From contig JAJDEP010000005.1 of NCBI GenBank assembly GCA_029259715.1, forward strand, positions 310,001 to 374,000: a DNA stretch of 64,000 nucleotides. The letters run 5' to 3'. Below, piece after piece: positions 48,359 through 56,114 of this stretch. Origin of the DNA: Planctomycetota bacterium (lineage in GTDB: Bacteria; Planctomycetota; B15-G4). Under the pieces are notes generated by a model. That model saw only the letters and a program-made list of their open reading frames with translations, searched no databases and was not told the origin of the DNA. A program made the translations under genes and the position numbers. The first letter of the stretch is position 1, and each line of letters starts with the position of its first letter.

Positions 48359-49753
48359 TCACAGGGTCACGGGCAGCGTAACCGTTCCGCGGAAGCCTCG
48401 ATCGCCCCGGAAGCCCTGGAGCAGCACCTCGGCGCCGCCCGGCTTGGCGCGCAGGTGGTCGAACAGATCGTCGAGGGAGTCGACGGGCTCGCCATCGAGA
48501 GCGTCGATGAGATCACCGGGCCTCACGGGGACGGCGACCGCAGCGCCGAGCGGGTCGACGGCCTCGACCAGCACCCCGTAGAAAGTCGGGTGGTCGACCA
48601 CCTGCAGCCCCAGGGAATGCCACAGGAACCGGTACGCCGACTCGTCCTGCTCGAGGACCAGGACGATGCGCAGTTCGCTCAGCACCTGTGGAAACCCGGT
48701 CGCGCCGGGGAGGGCGGTGGCGTCCGCAGGGGCCGGCGTGCCGGCGGTGTCGCGCTCCGCCTGTCGGCGGCGCCGCACGACGAGCGGGACTTCGTCGCCG
48801 GGCGCAGCGCCCAGCAGCACGCGGTTGAAGTCGAACTCCCAGGTGAGGGTCTCGCCGCCGGCCTCGAGCAGCCGATCGCCCACCTGGAGGCCGGCGCGCT
48901 CGGCGGGGCCGCCCGGCGCGACGCCGGCCACCTCGACCTCACGTCCGCCAGCGACACCGGTGAGCTTCAGCCCCGTGACCACGTCCCGGTGGGTGCGGGG
49001 ATTGCTGAGGTCGTCGATGAGGCTGCGCCGCACGCGATCGATGGGGATGGCGTACCCGATGCCCTCGGCGTCGGTCTTGATGGCGAAACTGACGCCGATG
49101 ACCTCGCCGACGATGTTGAGCAGGGGGCCGCCGCTGTTGCCGGGGTTGATGGCAGCGTCGGTTTGGATGAAGTCGCGGAAATTGCGCCGGTCTCCGGACG
49201 GGCTGTCGAACCGGATGTCGCGCAGGGTCCCGCTGACGATGCCGACGGTGACCGTGTTCTCGTTGCCGAGGGGGTTGCCGATGGCGATGACCGTCTCGCC
49301 CACCATGAGGTCGGCGGAGGTGCCGAGATCCACTGCGACGAGCGGGCGGTCGCTCGCGACCTTGAGCAGTGCGACATCGTTGCGGGTGTCGATGCGGATG
49401 ACGTCGGCGACTTCGACGCTGCCGTCACGGAAGTGCACGCGGATGGGGACCCCTTCGGCGTCGACGACGTGGGCGTTGGTGAGGATGTAGCCCTCGGCAT
49501 CGATGACGAAGCCTGATCCGAGGCTTGTGCGCCCCGGTTCGGCCCCGGGCGCGCCGCCCTGGTAGAGGCTGACGACAGCGGGGCCCACCGTGGCGACGGC
49601 CTCGACGACGGGCGTGCGCCGAGCTGCGTGGTGGCCGTCGGCGCCCTGGGGGGTGGCCGCTGCGGCAGCGCCGCACGCCAGCACGAGGCCGGCCAGGGTG
49701 AGGGCCATGCGCAGGATGGCTCGCCCTCCTTGCGCGTCAGATGCTCCTGCCAT
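48359..49753 (-). CDS. HtrA/Deg-type periplasmic serine protease with PDZ domains, 464 aa
   Basis: The hydrophobic signal (ILRMALTLAGLVLACGAAAA) ends near residue 32. The trypsin-like catalytic triad is visible: ILTNAHVVDAEG (His), IDTRNDVALLKVAS (Asp), TDAAINPGNSGGPLLNI (Ser). Two PDZ-like regions follow: GVAPGGPAERAGLQVGDRLL and a second, more divergent one ending PGDLIDALDGEPVDSLDDLF. It degrades or refolds misfolded envelope proteins. ATG 49753 has GAGGGG eight nt upstream. An earlier start at 49903 lacks coding support. Confidence 0.92.
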   Translation of the reverse strand: MAGASDAQGGRAILRMALTLAGLVLACGAAAAATPQGADGHHAARRTPVVEAVATVGPAVVSLYQGGAPGAEPGRTSLGSGFVIDAEGYILTNAHVVDAEGVPIRVHFRDGSVEVADVIRIDTRNDVALLKVASDRPLVAVDLGTSADLMVGETVIAIGNPLGNENTVTVGIVSGTLRDIRFDSPSGDRRNFRDFIQTDAAINPGNSGGPLLNIVGEVIGVSFAIKTDAEGIGYAIPIDRVRRSLIDDLSNPRTHRDVVTGLKLTGVAGGREVEVAGVAPGGPAERAGLQVGDRLLEAGGETLTWEFDFNRVLLGAAPGDEVPLVVRRRRQAERDTAGTPAPADATALPGATGFPQVLSELRIVLVLEQDESAYRFLWHSLGLQVVDHPTFYGVLVEAVDPLGAAVAVPVRPGDLIDALDGEPVDSLDDLFDHLRAKPGGAEVLLQGFRGDRGFRGTVTLPVTL

Positions 49754-49878
49754 GGACGGCCCCTCGCTCCTGCTGCTCCCCATGGACAAGAGTACCGCCG
49801 TAGCAGGCGCCGCGTTGGGGCTTCCTCCTCCGCGGTGCCCCACGTAGGATGCCGACGCGCGGGGGGTGGACGCGTCCG

Positions 49879-51051
49879 ATGGGCGCGACCCCGAAGGATC
49901 CAACGGCCGATCACGGGGAGCGCGACACGGTGCGCAAGACGGCCCTCGCGTCGATCGCGGTCACCGTGCTGGGAGCGGTGGTCGGCCTGGCCGTGGTGGA
50001 TCGCTGGGTGGGCTGGCTCGACCGCCACCAGGGCGCCGACGCGCCGGGCATGCTCCAGGAGAGCCGTGAGTTCGGCTGGGTCAACCGTCCGGGCTTCCGG
50101 AGCGAGACGGTGCGCATCGATTCGCTCGGGCTGCGCAACGAGGAGATCCCCGCCGATGCGCCGGCCGACGAGGTGCGCATCCTGTGCCTGGGCGACTCCC
50201 GCATCCATGGCTCGGGCGTCGCGGACGACGCTGTGTTCACGGCGGCCTTGGAGCAGCGCATGCGCGCGGCGGGGGACGCGGTGCGCGTCCTCAATGGTGG
50301 CGTGAATTCCTACACGACCCTGCAATGCGCGCAGCGGGCCCTGGCCCTGTTGCCGACGGTCCAGCCGGACCTGGTGCTGATCTTCGCTTCGCCGGGCTGG
50401 ACGTTGAGGCCGAACAAGCGCGTGGGGGACTGGGTGGCCGTGGGGGACCGCCTCGTGCCGGGTGACATCGTGGAGTCCTGGCCGCCGGCGCTGCGTTCCG
50501 TGCCCGCGACGTGGCACCAATGGTTGCTGTCGAGCCACATCTATCAGAGGCACCGGGCGGTGGTGGGGCGCGGTGGCGACGAGACCCCGGAGGCCCGGCA
50601 CTTCGTCCTCTCGCGAGCCCAACCGCCCGAAGCCGTGAGGGAGTTTCTGGAGGGGACGCAGCAAGCGCTGGGGCTGCTGTCCGAGCGGGCCGAGGCGCTG
50701 GGGATCGAGGTGCGCCTGGTGCTCATGCCCGAGACCTTCCAGATCGCTCCGCACATCTGGAAGAAGTACCTGCTCGAGAACGCAGCCACTGGCGCGCCCC
50801 CGCCGGGCACGTCGGCCGTCGAACCCATGGCGGTGTTGATGGAACTGGTGGTGAGCGCCGGGGCGGAGAGTTGGACGCTGTACCAGGAGGTCCTGCGCTT
50901 CATGTCGGACGTCGACCGCTACTACCAGGACGACGAGGCGCACTGGAATGCCGCCGGACACGGGGCCATGGCGGAGGCCCTCGACCGCCTCGTGCGCGAG
51001 GCGCAGTTGCTCGACCGCCTGCGGGAACGTCGGGCCGCGAGCCCGCGCTGA
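49879..51051 (+). CDS. SGNH-hydrolase-fold protein, membrane-anchored, 390 aa
   Basis: A single N-terminal membrane helix (TALASIAVTVLGAVVGLAVVD) leads to a GDSL-type domain: VRILCLGDSRIHGSGVADDA (block I Ser), NGGVNSYTTLQCAQRAL, and DDEAHWNAAGHGAMAEAL, the DxxH of block V. The gene lies 3 bp before an MBOAT acyltransferase, the AlgJ/AlgX-AlgI arrangement in which a periplasmic SGNH protein transfers acetyl groups to an exported glycan. The glycan is unknown. Start ATG 49879 after GGGGGGTGG; the frame is open to 49849. Confidence 0.83.
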   Translation: MGATPKDPTADHGERDTVRKTALASIAVTVLGAVVGLAVVDRWVGWLDRHQGADAPGMLQESREFGWVNRPGFRSETVRIDSLGLRNEEIPADAPADEVRILCLGDSRIHGSGVADDAVFTAALEQRMRAAGDAVRVLNGGVNSYTTLQCAQRALALLPTVQPDLVLIFASPGWTLRPNKRVGDWVAVGDRLVPGDIVESWPPALRSVPATWHQWLLSSHIYQRHRAVVGRGGDETPEARHFVLSRAQPPEAVREFLEGTQQALGLLSERAEALGIEVRLVLMPETFQIAPHIWKKYLLENAATGAPPPGTSAVEPMAVLMELVVSAGAESWTLYQEVLRFMSDVDRYYQDDEAHWNAAGHGAMAEALDRLVREAQLLDRLRERRAASPR

Positions 51052-51054
51052 CCG

Positions 51055-52455
51055 ATGGTCTTCCACAGCACGCAATTCGCCTTGTTCCTGGTAGCCGTGC
51101 TGGTCCTGTTCTGGGCCCTCTCGCCCAGCCGCCGGTCGCGGACCGTGCTGTTGCTGGTGGCCAGCTATGTGTTCTACGCCTCCTGGCACCCTTACTTCCT
51201 GCTGCTGATCGTGTTCTCGACGCTGCTCGACCACGCCTGCGGGCGCGGCATCGCGGCTTCGCAGGACCCGGGACGGCGGCGCGCGTTGCTACTGCTCAGT
51301 CTGGGCGGCAACCTCGGGCTACTCGGGTTCTTCAAGTACCACGACTTCTTCGTGGAGAGCGGCCAGCAGTTGTTCGCCACGCTCGGGCTCGAGTTCCCTC
51401 TGGAGGTGCTCGGCCTCGTGGTGCCGGTCGGCATCTCCTTCTACACGTTCCAGACGCTGTCCTACACCATCGACATCTACCGCGGGACGCTCGCCCCGGC
51501 TCGCTCGTTGCTCGACTTCGCGGTGTTCGTCGGATTCTTCCCGCAGCTCGTCGCCGGGCCCATCGTGAGAGCGGCGGAGTTTCTGCCGCAGATGGAGCTG
51601 CCGCCGCGCTTCGATCGTGCGCGCCTGAACGACGGCCTCTATCGCATCGCCACGGGACTCGCAAAAAAAGTCTTCATCGCGGATGTGCTCGGGCGCAGCC
51701 TCGTCGATCCGGTCTATGCCGCACCGGAGGCCTACGGGGCGGGCGTGCACCTGCTCGCCGTGTACGGCTTCTGCTTCCAGATCTACGGCGACTTCTCCGG
51801 GTATTCCGACATCGCCATCGGGGCGGCTCGGCTCTTCGGATTCGACCTGCCGGAGAACTTCCGGACGCCATTCCGCTCGCGTTCGGTGCGTGAGTTCTGG
51901 CGGCGTTGGCACACCACGCTGTCGTTCTGGGTGCGTGATTACGTGTACTTCCCGCTCGGCGGATCACGGGTGGGGAGCCTACGCGTTGCCTTCAACCTGG
52001 TGCTGACGATGGTGTTGATCGGGCTTTGGCACGGAGCAAGCCTGCTGTGGATCGTCTACGGGCTGCTCAACGGCGTGGCCATGACGCTCGAGCGGCTCGT
52101 CACGGGCGGACGCGGTGCCGACATCGAATCGAGAGGACTCAAGGCACTGCTCGGCGGCCTCGCCACCTTCCATTTCGTCGCGGTCACCTTGATTCTCGTC
52201 CGGGCCCAGGACCTCGACTTGAGCTGGGCCATGCTGACGGACTTCGGTGAGGTGGACCTCGTGCCGGCGGCGGCCTGGTGGGCTCTGGCCGGCGGCGTAT
52301 TGCTGCACTACCTACCGGATGGTCTGGTGGCGAAGACCCATGCGCTCTGCCTGCGGATGCCGGCCCTCGTTGCCGGGGCGACGCTCGGGGTGCTGATCGG
52401 ACTCCTGGCCCTCGTCATCGTCGGCGACACGCCGTACATCTACTTCCAGTTCTGA
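51055..52455 (+). CDS. MBOAT-family O-acyltransferase (AlgI-like), 466 aa
   Basis: Ten or more hydrophobic segments. The MBOAT core is seen in GISFYTFQTLSYTIDIYRG, FFPQLVAGPIVRAAEFLPQ, GDFSGYSDIAIGAARLFGF, FWRRWHTTLSFWVRDYVYFPLGG and IGLWHGASLLWIVYGLLNG with the catalytic His in WHG. It moves acyl groups from cytoplasmic donors across the inner membrane onto sugars. Together with the SGNH gene upstream, 3 bp apart, it should O-acetylate an extracellular or cell-wall glycan. The gene ends 29 bp before the M28 peptidase. Confidence 0.93.
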   Translation: MVFHSTQFALFLVAVLVLFWALSPSRRSRTVLLLVASYVFYASWHPYFLLLIVFSTLLDHACGRGIAASQDPGRRRALLLLSLGGNLGLLGFFKYHDFFVESGQQLFATLGLEFPLEVLGLVVPVGISFYTFQTLSYTIDIYRGTLAPARSLLDFAVFVGFFPQLVAGPIVRAAEFLPQMELPPRFDRARLNDGLYRIATGLAKKVFIADVLGRSLVDPVYAAPEAYGAGVHLLAVYGFCFQIYGDFSGYSDIAIGAARLFGFDLPENFRTPFRSRSVREFWRRWHTTLSFWVRDYVYFPLGGSRVGSLRVAFNLVLTMVLIGLWHGASLLWIVYGLLNGVAMTLERLVTGGRGADIESRGLKALLGGLATFHFVAVTLILVRAQDLDLSWAMLTDFGEVDLVPAAAWWALAGGVLLHYLPDGLVAKTHALCLRMPALVAGATLGVLIGLLALVIVGDTPYIYFQF

Positions 52456-52484
52456 GCCCCGGCCGACCCCGAGAGAGCGACGAG

Positions 52485-54047
52485 ATGCCGATGCGACTGC
52501 TGCTCCTGGCCTGCTGTGTCTCGGCCTCCCTGTTCGTTGGTGAGGATGCTCCCGATCGCGAGGCGCAGCAGAGCATCCGCGCGGCCGATGTCCATGCCGA
52601 CCTGCTCGCCCTCGCGAGCTCGACGCTGGAAGGCCGGGACACACCGAGCCTGGGACAGGCCCGAGCAGCCGGTCACATCGCGGGGCGACTGGAGGCGGCC
52701 GGATTCGTCGGCGCCGGGCCGGAGGGGAGCTTCCTCTGGCCTTTCACCCAGCGCCACCCGGCCCCAGTGCCCGAGGACTGTTCCTTGGCACGGACCGATG
52801 GAAGCCGGGAGTTTGAGTACGGACGGGACTTCGTGCCGGTCTGGGGCGGGTCAGGAGAGGCTCGCGGCGCGACGGTCTTCCTCGGCTTCGGCATCGATGC
52901 CGACGCTGATCGCTTCGATGAGTTGCGGGGGCACGACCTGGCCGGACGTGTGGCCATCCTGATCGAAGGGGAGCCTCGGCATCGGCGCGTGCTCGAAGGT
53001 CCGGAGGTTTCGCGCGAAGCCGACTTGTACGTGAAAATCGCTCGCCTGGAGACGGAGGGAATCGCCGGCGTCCTCGTCGTGCGGCGGCCCCCCGAGGAAG
53101 GCAGCGACGGTCGGGAAACGGGCGACGCGGCGCTCGCACCGCTGGCGAGGCTTGGATTCCGCCACAGTTGGGCGGCCTGGTCGGTGGAAGCGCCGTCGCG
53201 TGTGCGATTCGTGGAGTTCCCTGTGCTGGAGATCACACCGCAGGTGGCGCGGGAACTGGTCGGCATCGACGTGCTCAAGGCCGCCGAGGACATCGATCGG
53301 ACCGGTCGCCCGTTCAAGGGCCAGTACGGAGGGATCGACGTCACGCTGAAGGCGCGCTGCGAACAGCGTGACGTCACGGCCTACAACGTCGTCGGCCGAC
53401 TGGCCGGCAGCGACCCGGCGCTCGCGGACGAGTTCGTCGTCCTCGGGGCGCACTACGATCACGTTGGCATCGACCCTCGGGGACGCATCGGTCACGGGGC
53501 CGACGACAACGCCTCCGGGACATCCGCTCTGCTGGAGGTCGCTGAAGCGCTCTCCCGCGATCGTCCCCGTCGGAGCATCCTCGCGTGCGCCTTCGCGGCC
53601 GAGGAAGACGGGCTCGCGGGATCGAGGGCCTTCTGCAAGACGCCCAGCGTTCCGTCGGGGTCACTCATCGCCATGGTCAACCTCGACATGGTCGGCCGCG
53701 GCGAGAGGGACGAGGTCGCGGCCATTGGGCTGATCAAGAACCCGGGGCTCGATAAGCTGCTGACGCGGGCGAACAAGCTCACGAAGACGGGCATCAAACG
53801 CATCGTGCGGCGCCAGGGCCAGGAGCTGTTCAATCGCTCCGATCACTACTCCTTCCATGTCATCGGTGTGCCCACGTTGTTCTTCTTCGAGGGACTGCCG
53901 ATCACCCAGAATCGGGACTACCACACCTGGCGCGATACGGTGGACAAGGTCGACGTCGAGAAGGTGGCGGCGACGGCCCGGCTGACCTTCAACACGGTTT
54001 GGCTGCTCGCCAACGACGATGAGCGCCCGCCACGTCCGGAGTACTGA
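52485..54047 (+). CDS. Exported M28-family zinc aminopeptidase, 520 aa
   Basis: Signal peptide MPMRLLLLACCVSASLFVGE (lipoprotein possible at the Cys pair). Then a PA-domain-like region (GATVFLGFGIDADADRF, IEGEPRHRRVLEGPEV) and the peptidase core: VVLGAHYDHVGIDPRGRIGHGADDNASGTSALLEVA with H, D ligands, CAFAAEEDGLAGSRAF with the catalytic EE, and IAMVNLDMVGRGERDE; the final His is in SDHYSFHVIGVPTLFF. Releases N-terminal amino acids from peptides outside the cytoplasm. ATG 52485 follows GAGAGAG. Confidence 0.92.
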   Translation: MPMRLLLLACCVSASLFVGEDAPDREAQQSIRAADVHADLLALASSTLEGRDTPSLGQARAAGHIAGRLEAAGFVGAGPEGSFLWPFTQRHPAPVPEDCSLARTDGSREFEYGRDFVPVWGGSGEARGATVFLGFGIDADADRFDELRGHDLAGRVAILIEGEPRHRRVLEGPEVSREADLYVKIARLETEGIAGVLVVRRPPEEGSDGRETGDAALAPLARLGFRHSWAAWSVEAPSRVRFVEFPVLEITPQVARELVGIDVLKAAEDIDRTGRPFKGQYGGIDVTLKARCEQRDVTAYNVVGRLAGSDPALADEFVVLGAHYDHVGIDPRGRIGHGADDNASGTSALLEVAEALSRDRPRRSILACAFAAEEDGLAGSRAFCKTPSVPSGSLIAMVNLDMVGRGERDEVAAIGLIKNPGLDKLLTRANKLTKTGIKRIVRRQGQELFNRSDHYSFHVIGVPTLFFFEGLPITQNRDYHTWRDTVDKVDVEKVAATARLTFNTVWLLANDDERPPRPEY

Positions 54048-54083
54048 TCGCAGGCGCGCCGCCGGATGGCCGTGAATCCCGCG

Positions 54084-54122
54084 ATCGGACAGGGGATCGG
54101 TCGCCATCGGACAGGGGATCGG
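54084..54122. repeat. Tandem 17-bp direct repeat between M28 and the repeat protein
   Basis: ATCGGACAGGGGATCGG occurs at 54084-54100 and 54106-54122 with a 22-bp period in a non-coding gap. No promoter or terminator is obvious; the repeat may be a duplication or an operator. Confidence 0.4.
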
Positions 54123-54211
54123 GCCCGCCACGTCACACAGACGCTGCTTCGTGCTAAGTGAATCTGTGCGATGATCTGACCATCCCCTCAACGACCGACA
54201 GGGAGACCCCC

Positions 54212-55966
54212 ATGAGCCGTCATTCCCCGGCCCGTTCGAACCTGTCCTACCCCCGTGTTGCGCCCGCATTGCTGCTGGGGGCCTTCCTCACGACCCTTGG
54301 TGTCTGGACTGCCCCCGCTCAGGGACAGGTGTTCCCATTCGACGTCCGTCTCGGCGAGGCCGAGGCGAGCATCGAGGTGCCCATGGGTGTGGATGAGGCG
54401 TGGCAGCTGATGTTGCGTGCTCTCGAACCGAGCGCCGACGGCTACGTGCTGCGGCGGCCCACCGAAGGATGGCTCGTGGTCGGGGACACCTGGGCCCTGG
54501 TGGAACCCGTGCCCTACCTGGAGGGTGCGTGGTCGCGCCTGCGGGTGCGCGTGGGATCCTTCGGCACGGAGGCCGAGCGCGCTCGCTCCGTCGCACTGCT
54601 GAACAGTGTCGAGGCGCTCTACGCCGAACGGCTCGCCTACGAGGCCGCCTTGGCGGCGGCGACCGCGCCGGTCATCCGGCAGCAGGTCGTCTACGCCGAG
54701 CCGACCGTGATCTATGAGTATCCCAAGCCGGTGTGGTTCTCGCCGAACCTCTGGTATGGACCGGTGCACTACTCGCCTTACTCGTGGCACGACGATGGAT
54801 ACTTCTCGATCGGATACTACGACGGCGACTGGTCGCTCTCCGTCGGAAGCGGGGGGCACCACTACGGCCACCATGGCTCGTACTTCTGGCCCTTCGGCTT
54901 CCACTTCGGCCATTACGGACACAGCGGTTTCTACGATCACCACGGACACCACTACGCCAGCCATCACGGCTATCACGGGTACGGTTACCACGGCTCCGGC
55001 CATCATTACGGTGACGACCACGGAGGCTATGCCGGCGGCGGTGATGTGTTCGTTGATGTCGACGTGGATGTCGATGTCGACGTCGACAACGATCCCGGCG
55101 CTGGCGGCGGGGGCTGGTCGCCGAAGCCGAAGCCCGAACTCGCCGATGCTTACAAGGTCAAGGGCAAGGACCTCGAGGCGAAGGGGTTCACCAAGTCCTT
55201 CGGAGGGCGCGGTTCCGCATCCGGCGGAACGGCGGGCACCGGAAGCGTGAGCGGGGTTGGCGGCAGCAGCACTCGCGGGACCACGCTCGACGGGGACCGG
55301 CCGTCCGGCCGCAAGTCGATCGATCTGCCGGCGCTCTCGCGCGGCGGTGGATACGGCGATGTCGTGTTGCTGCATGATGGCGGCGCAACGGGACGTGGAC
55401 AGCCAACGTCCGGCACCACGCCCAGTCGCGGCCCGCTGATCGTCTCCACGCCGCGTGGGACGAGCACCATCTCCAGGGACACGGGGTCGACCACGGGATC
55501 CAGCCGGTCGAGCCTCTCACGGACGCTGGGGTCCATCGTGTCGGCGCGGAGCGAACCGGCTCGCCCGACCGTGTCGATCTCTCGCCCGATGATCCCCTCG
55601 CCCCCGGTCAGTCGTCAGCCGGTCGCCACGCGTTCCCCGGTGACGGTGAACATACCGCGCACGAGCCGGCCGACCGTTGTGACGCCGCGCGTGACCACTC
55701 CGTCGACCCGGACACCTTATGTCTCCACGCCTCGGACCTCGACTCCGCGTGTCGTGGCACCGCGCGTATCGACTTCCCGCGTGAGCTCGCCGCGTGTGAG
55801 CAGCCCGCGGGTCTCGACCTCCCGGGTGAGCACGCCGAAGGTCTCGAGCCGCTCGTCGTCGAGCCGGTCGAGCGTGTCCAGCTCGCGGAGTTCCAAGTCG
55901 AGCAGCCGCAGTTCAGGGCGCTCGAGCAGCTCGAGCAGCAGCAAGTCGAAGGGCAAGCGCCGCTGA
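54212..55966 (+). CDS. Exported low-complexity protein with His/Gly, VD and Ser-Pro-Arg repeats, 584 aa
   Basis: Signal peptide (VAPALLLGAFLTTLGVWTAPAQG), then an ordinary folded part to about residue 160. Residues near 214-270 are packed with His, Tyr and Gly (GGHHYGHHGSYFW, DHHGHHYASHHGYHGYG). This is followed by a (VD)n run near 280-293, a flexible Gly/Ser region, tandem TPRVS/SPRVS repeats from about 469 to 546 and a Ser/Lys/Arg-rich tail. No catalytic motif. The His-rich block could bind metal and the tail could bind polyanions. GGGAGA precedes the ATG. It resembles no family I know. Confidence 0.75.
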   Translation: MSRHSPARSNLSYPRVAPALLLGAFLTTLGVWTAPAQGQVFPFDVRLGEAEASIEVPMGVDEAWQLMLRALEPSADGYVLRRPTEGWLVVGDTWALVEPVPYLEGAWSRLRVRVGSFGTEAERARSVALLNSVEALYAERLAYEAALAAATAPVIRQQVVYAEPTVIYEYPKPVWFSPNLWYGPVHYSPYSWHDDGYFSIGYYDGDWSLSVGSGGHHYGHHGSYFWPFGFHFGHYGHSGFYDHHGHHYASHHGYHGYGYHGSGHHYGDDHGGYAGGGDVFVDVDVDVDVDVDNDPGAGGGGWSPKPKPELADAYKVKGKDLEAKGFTKSFGGRGSASGGTAGTGSVSGVGGSSTRGTTLDGDRPSGRKSIDLPALSRGGGYGDVVLLHDGGATGRGQPTSGTTPSRGPLIVSTPRGTSTISRDTGSTTGSSRSSLSRTLGSIVSARSEPARPTVSISRPMIPSPPVSRQPVATRSPVTVNIPRTSRPTVVTPRVTTPSTRTPYVSTPRTSTPRVVAPRVSTSRVSSPRVSSPRVSTSRVSTPKVSSRSSSSRSSVSSSRSSKSSSRSSGRSSSSSSSKSKGKRR

Positions 55967-56114
55967 GGCCTGAGAGAGCCACCCGAGGAGGGTCCTCTCG
56001 CGAGACGGAGGGGCTCCGGCGGGGCTAGGACGGGCGCCTGCCGAGGCGTAGGCTATTCGGTTCCGCCCACCAGGTTACGGCAGCCGTCTCGCACCATACC
56101 TGGGTGACGAGACG

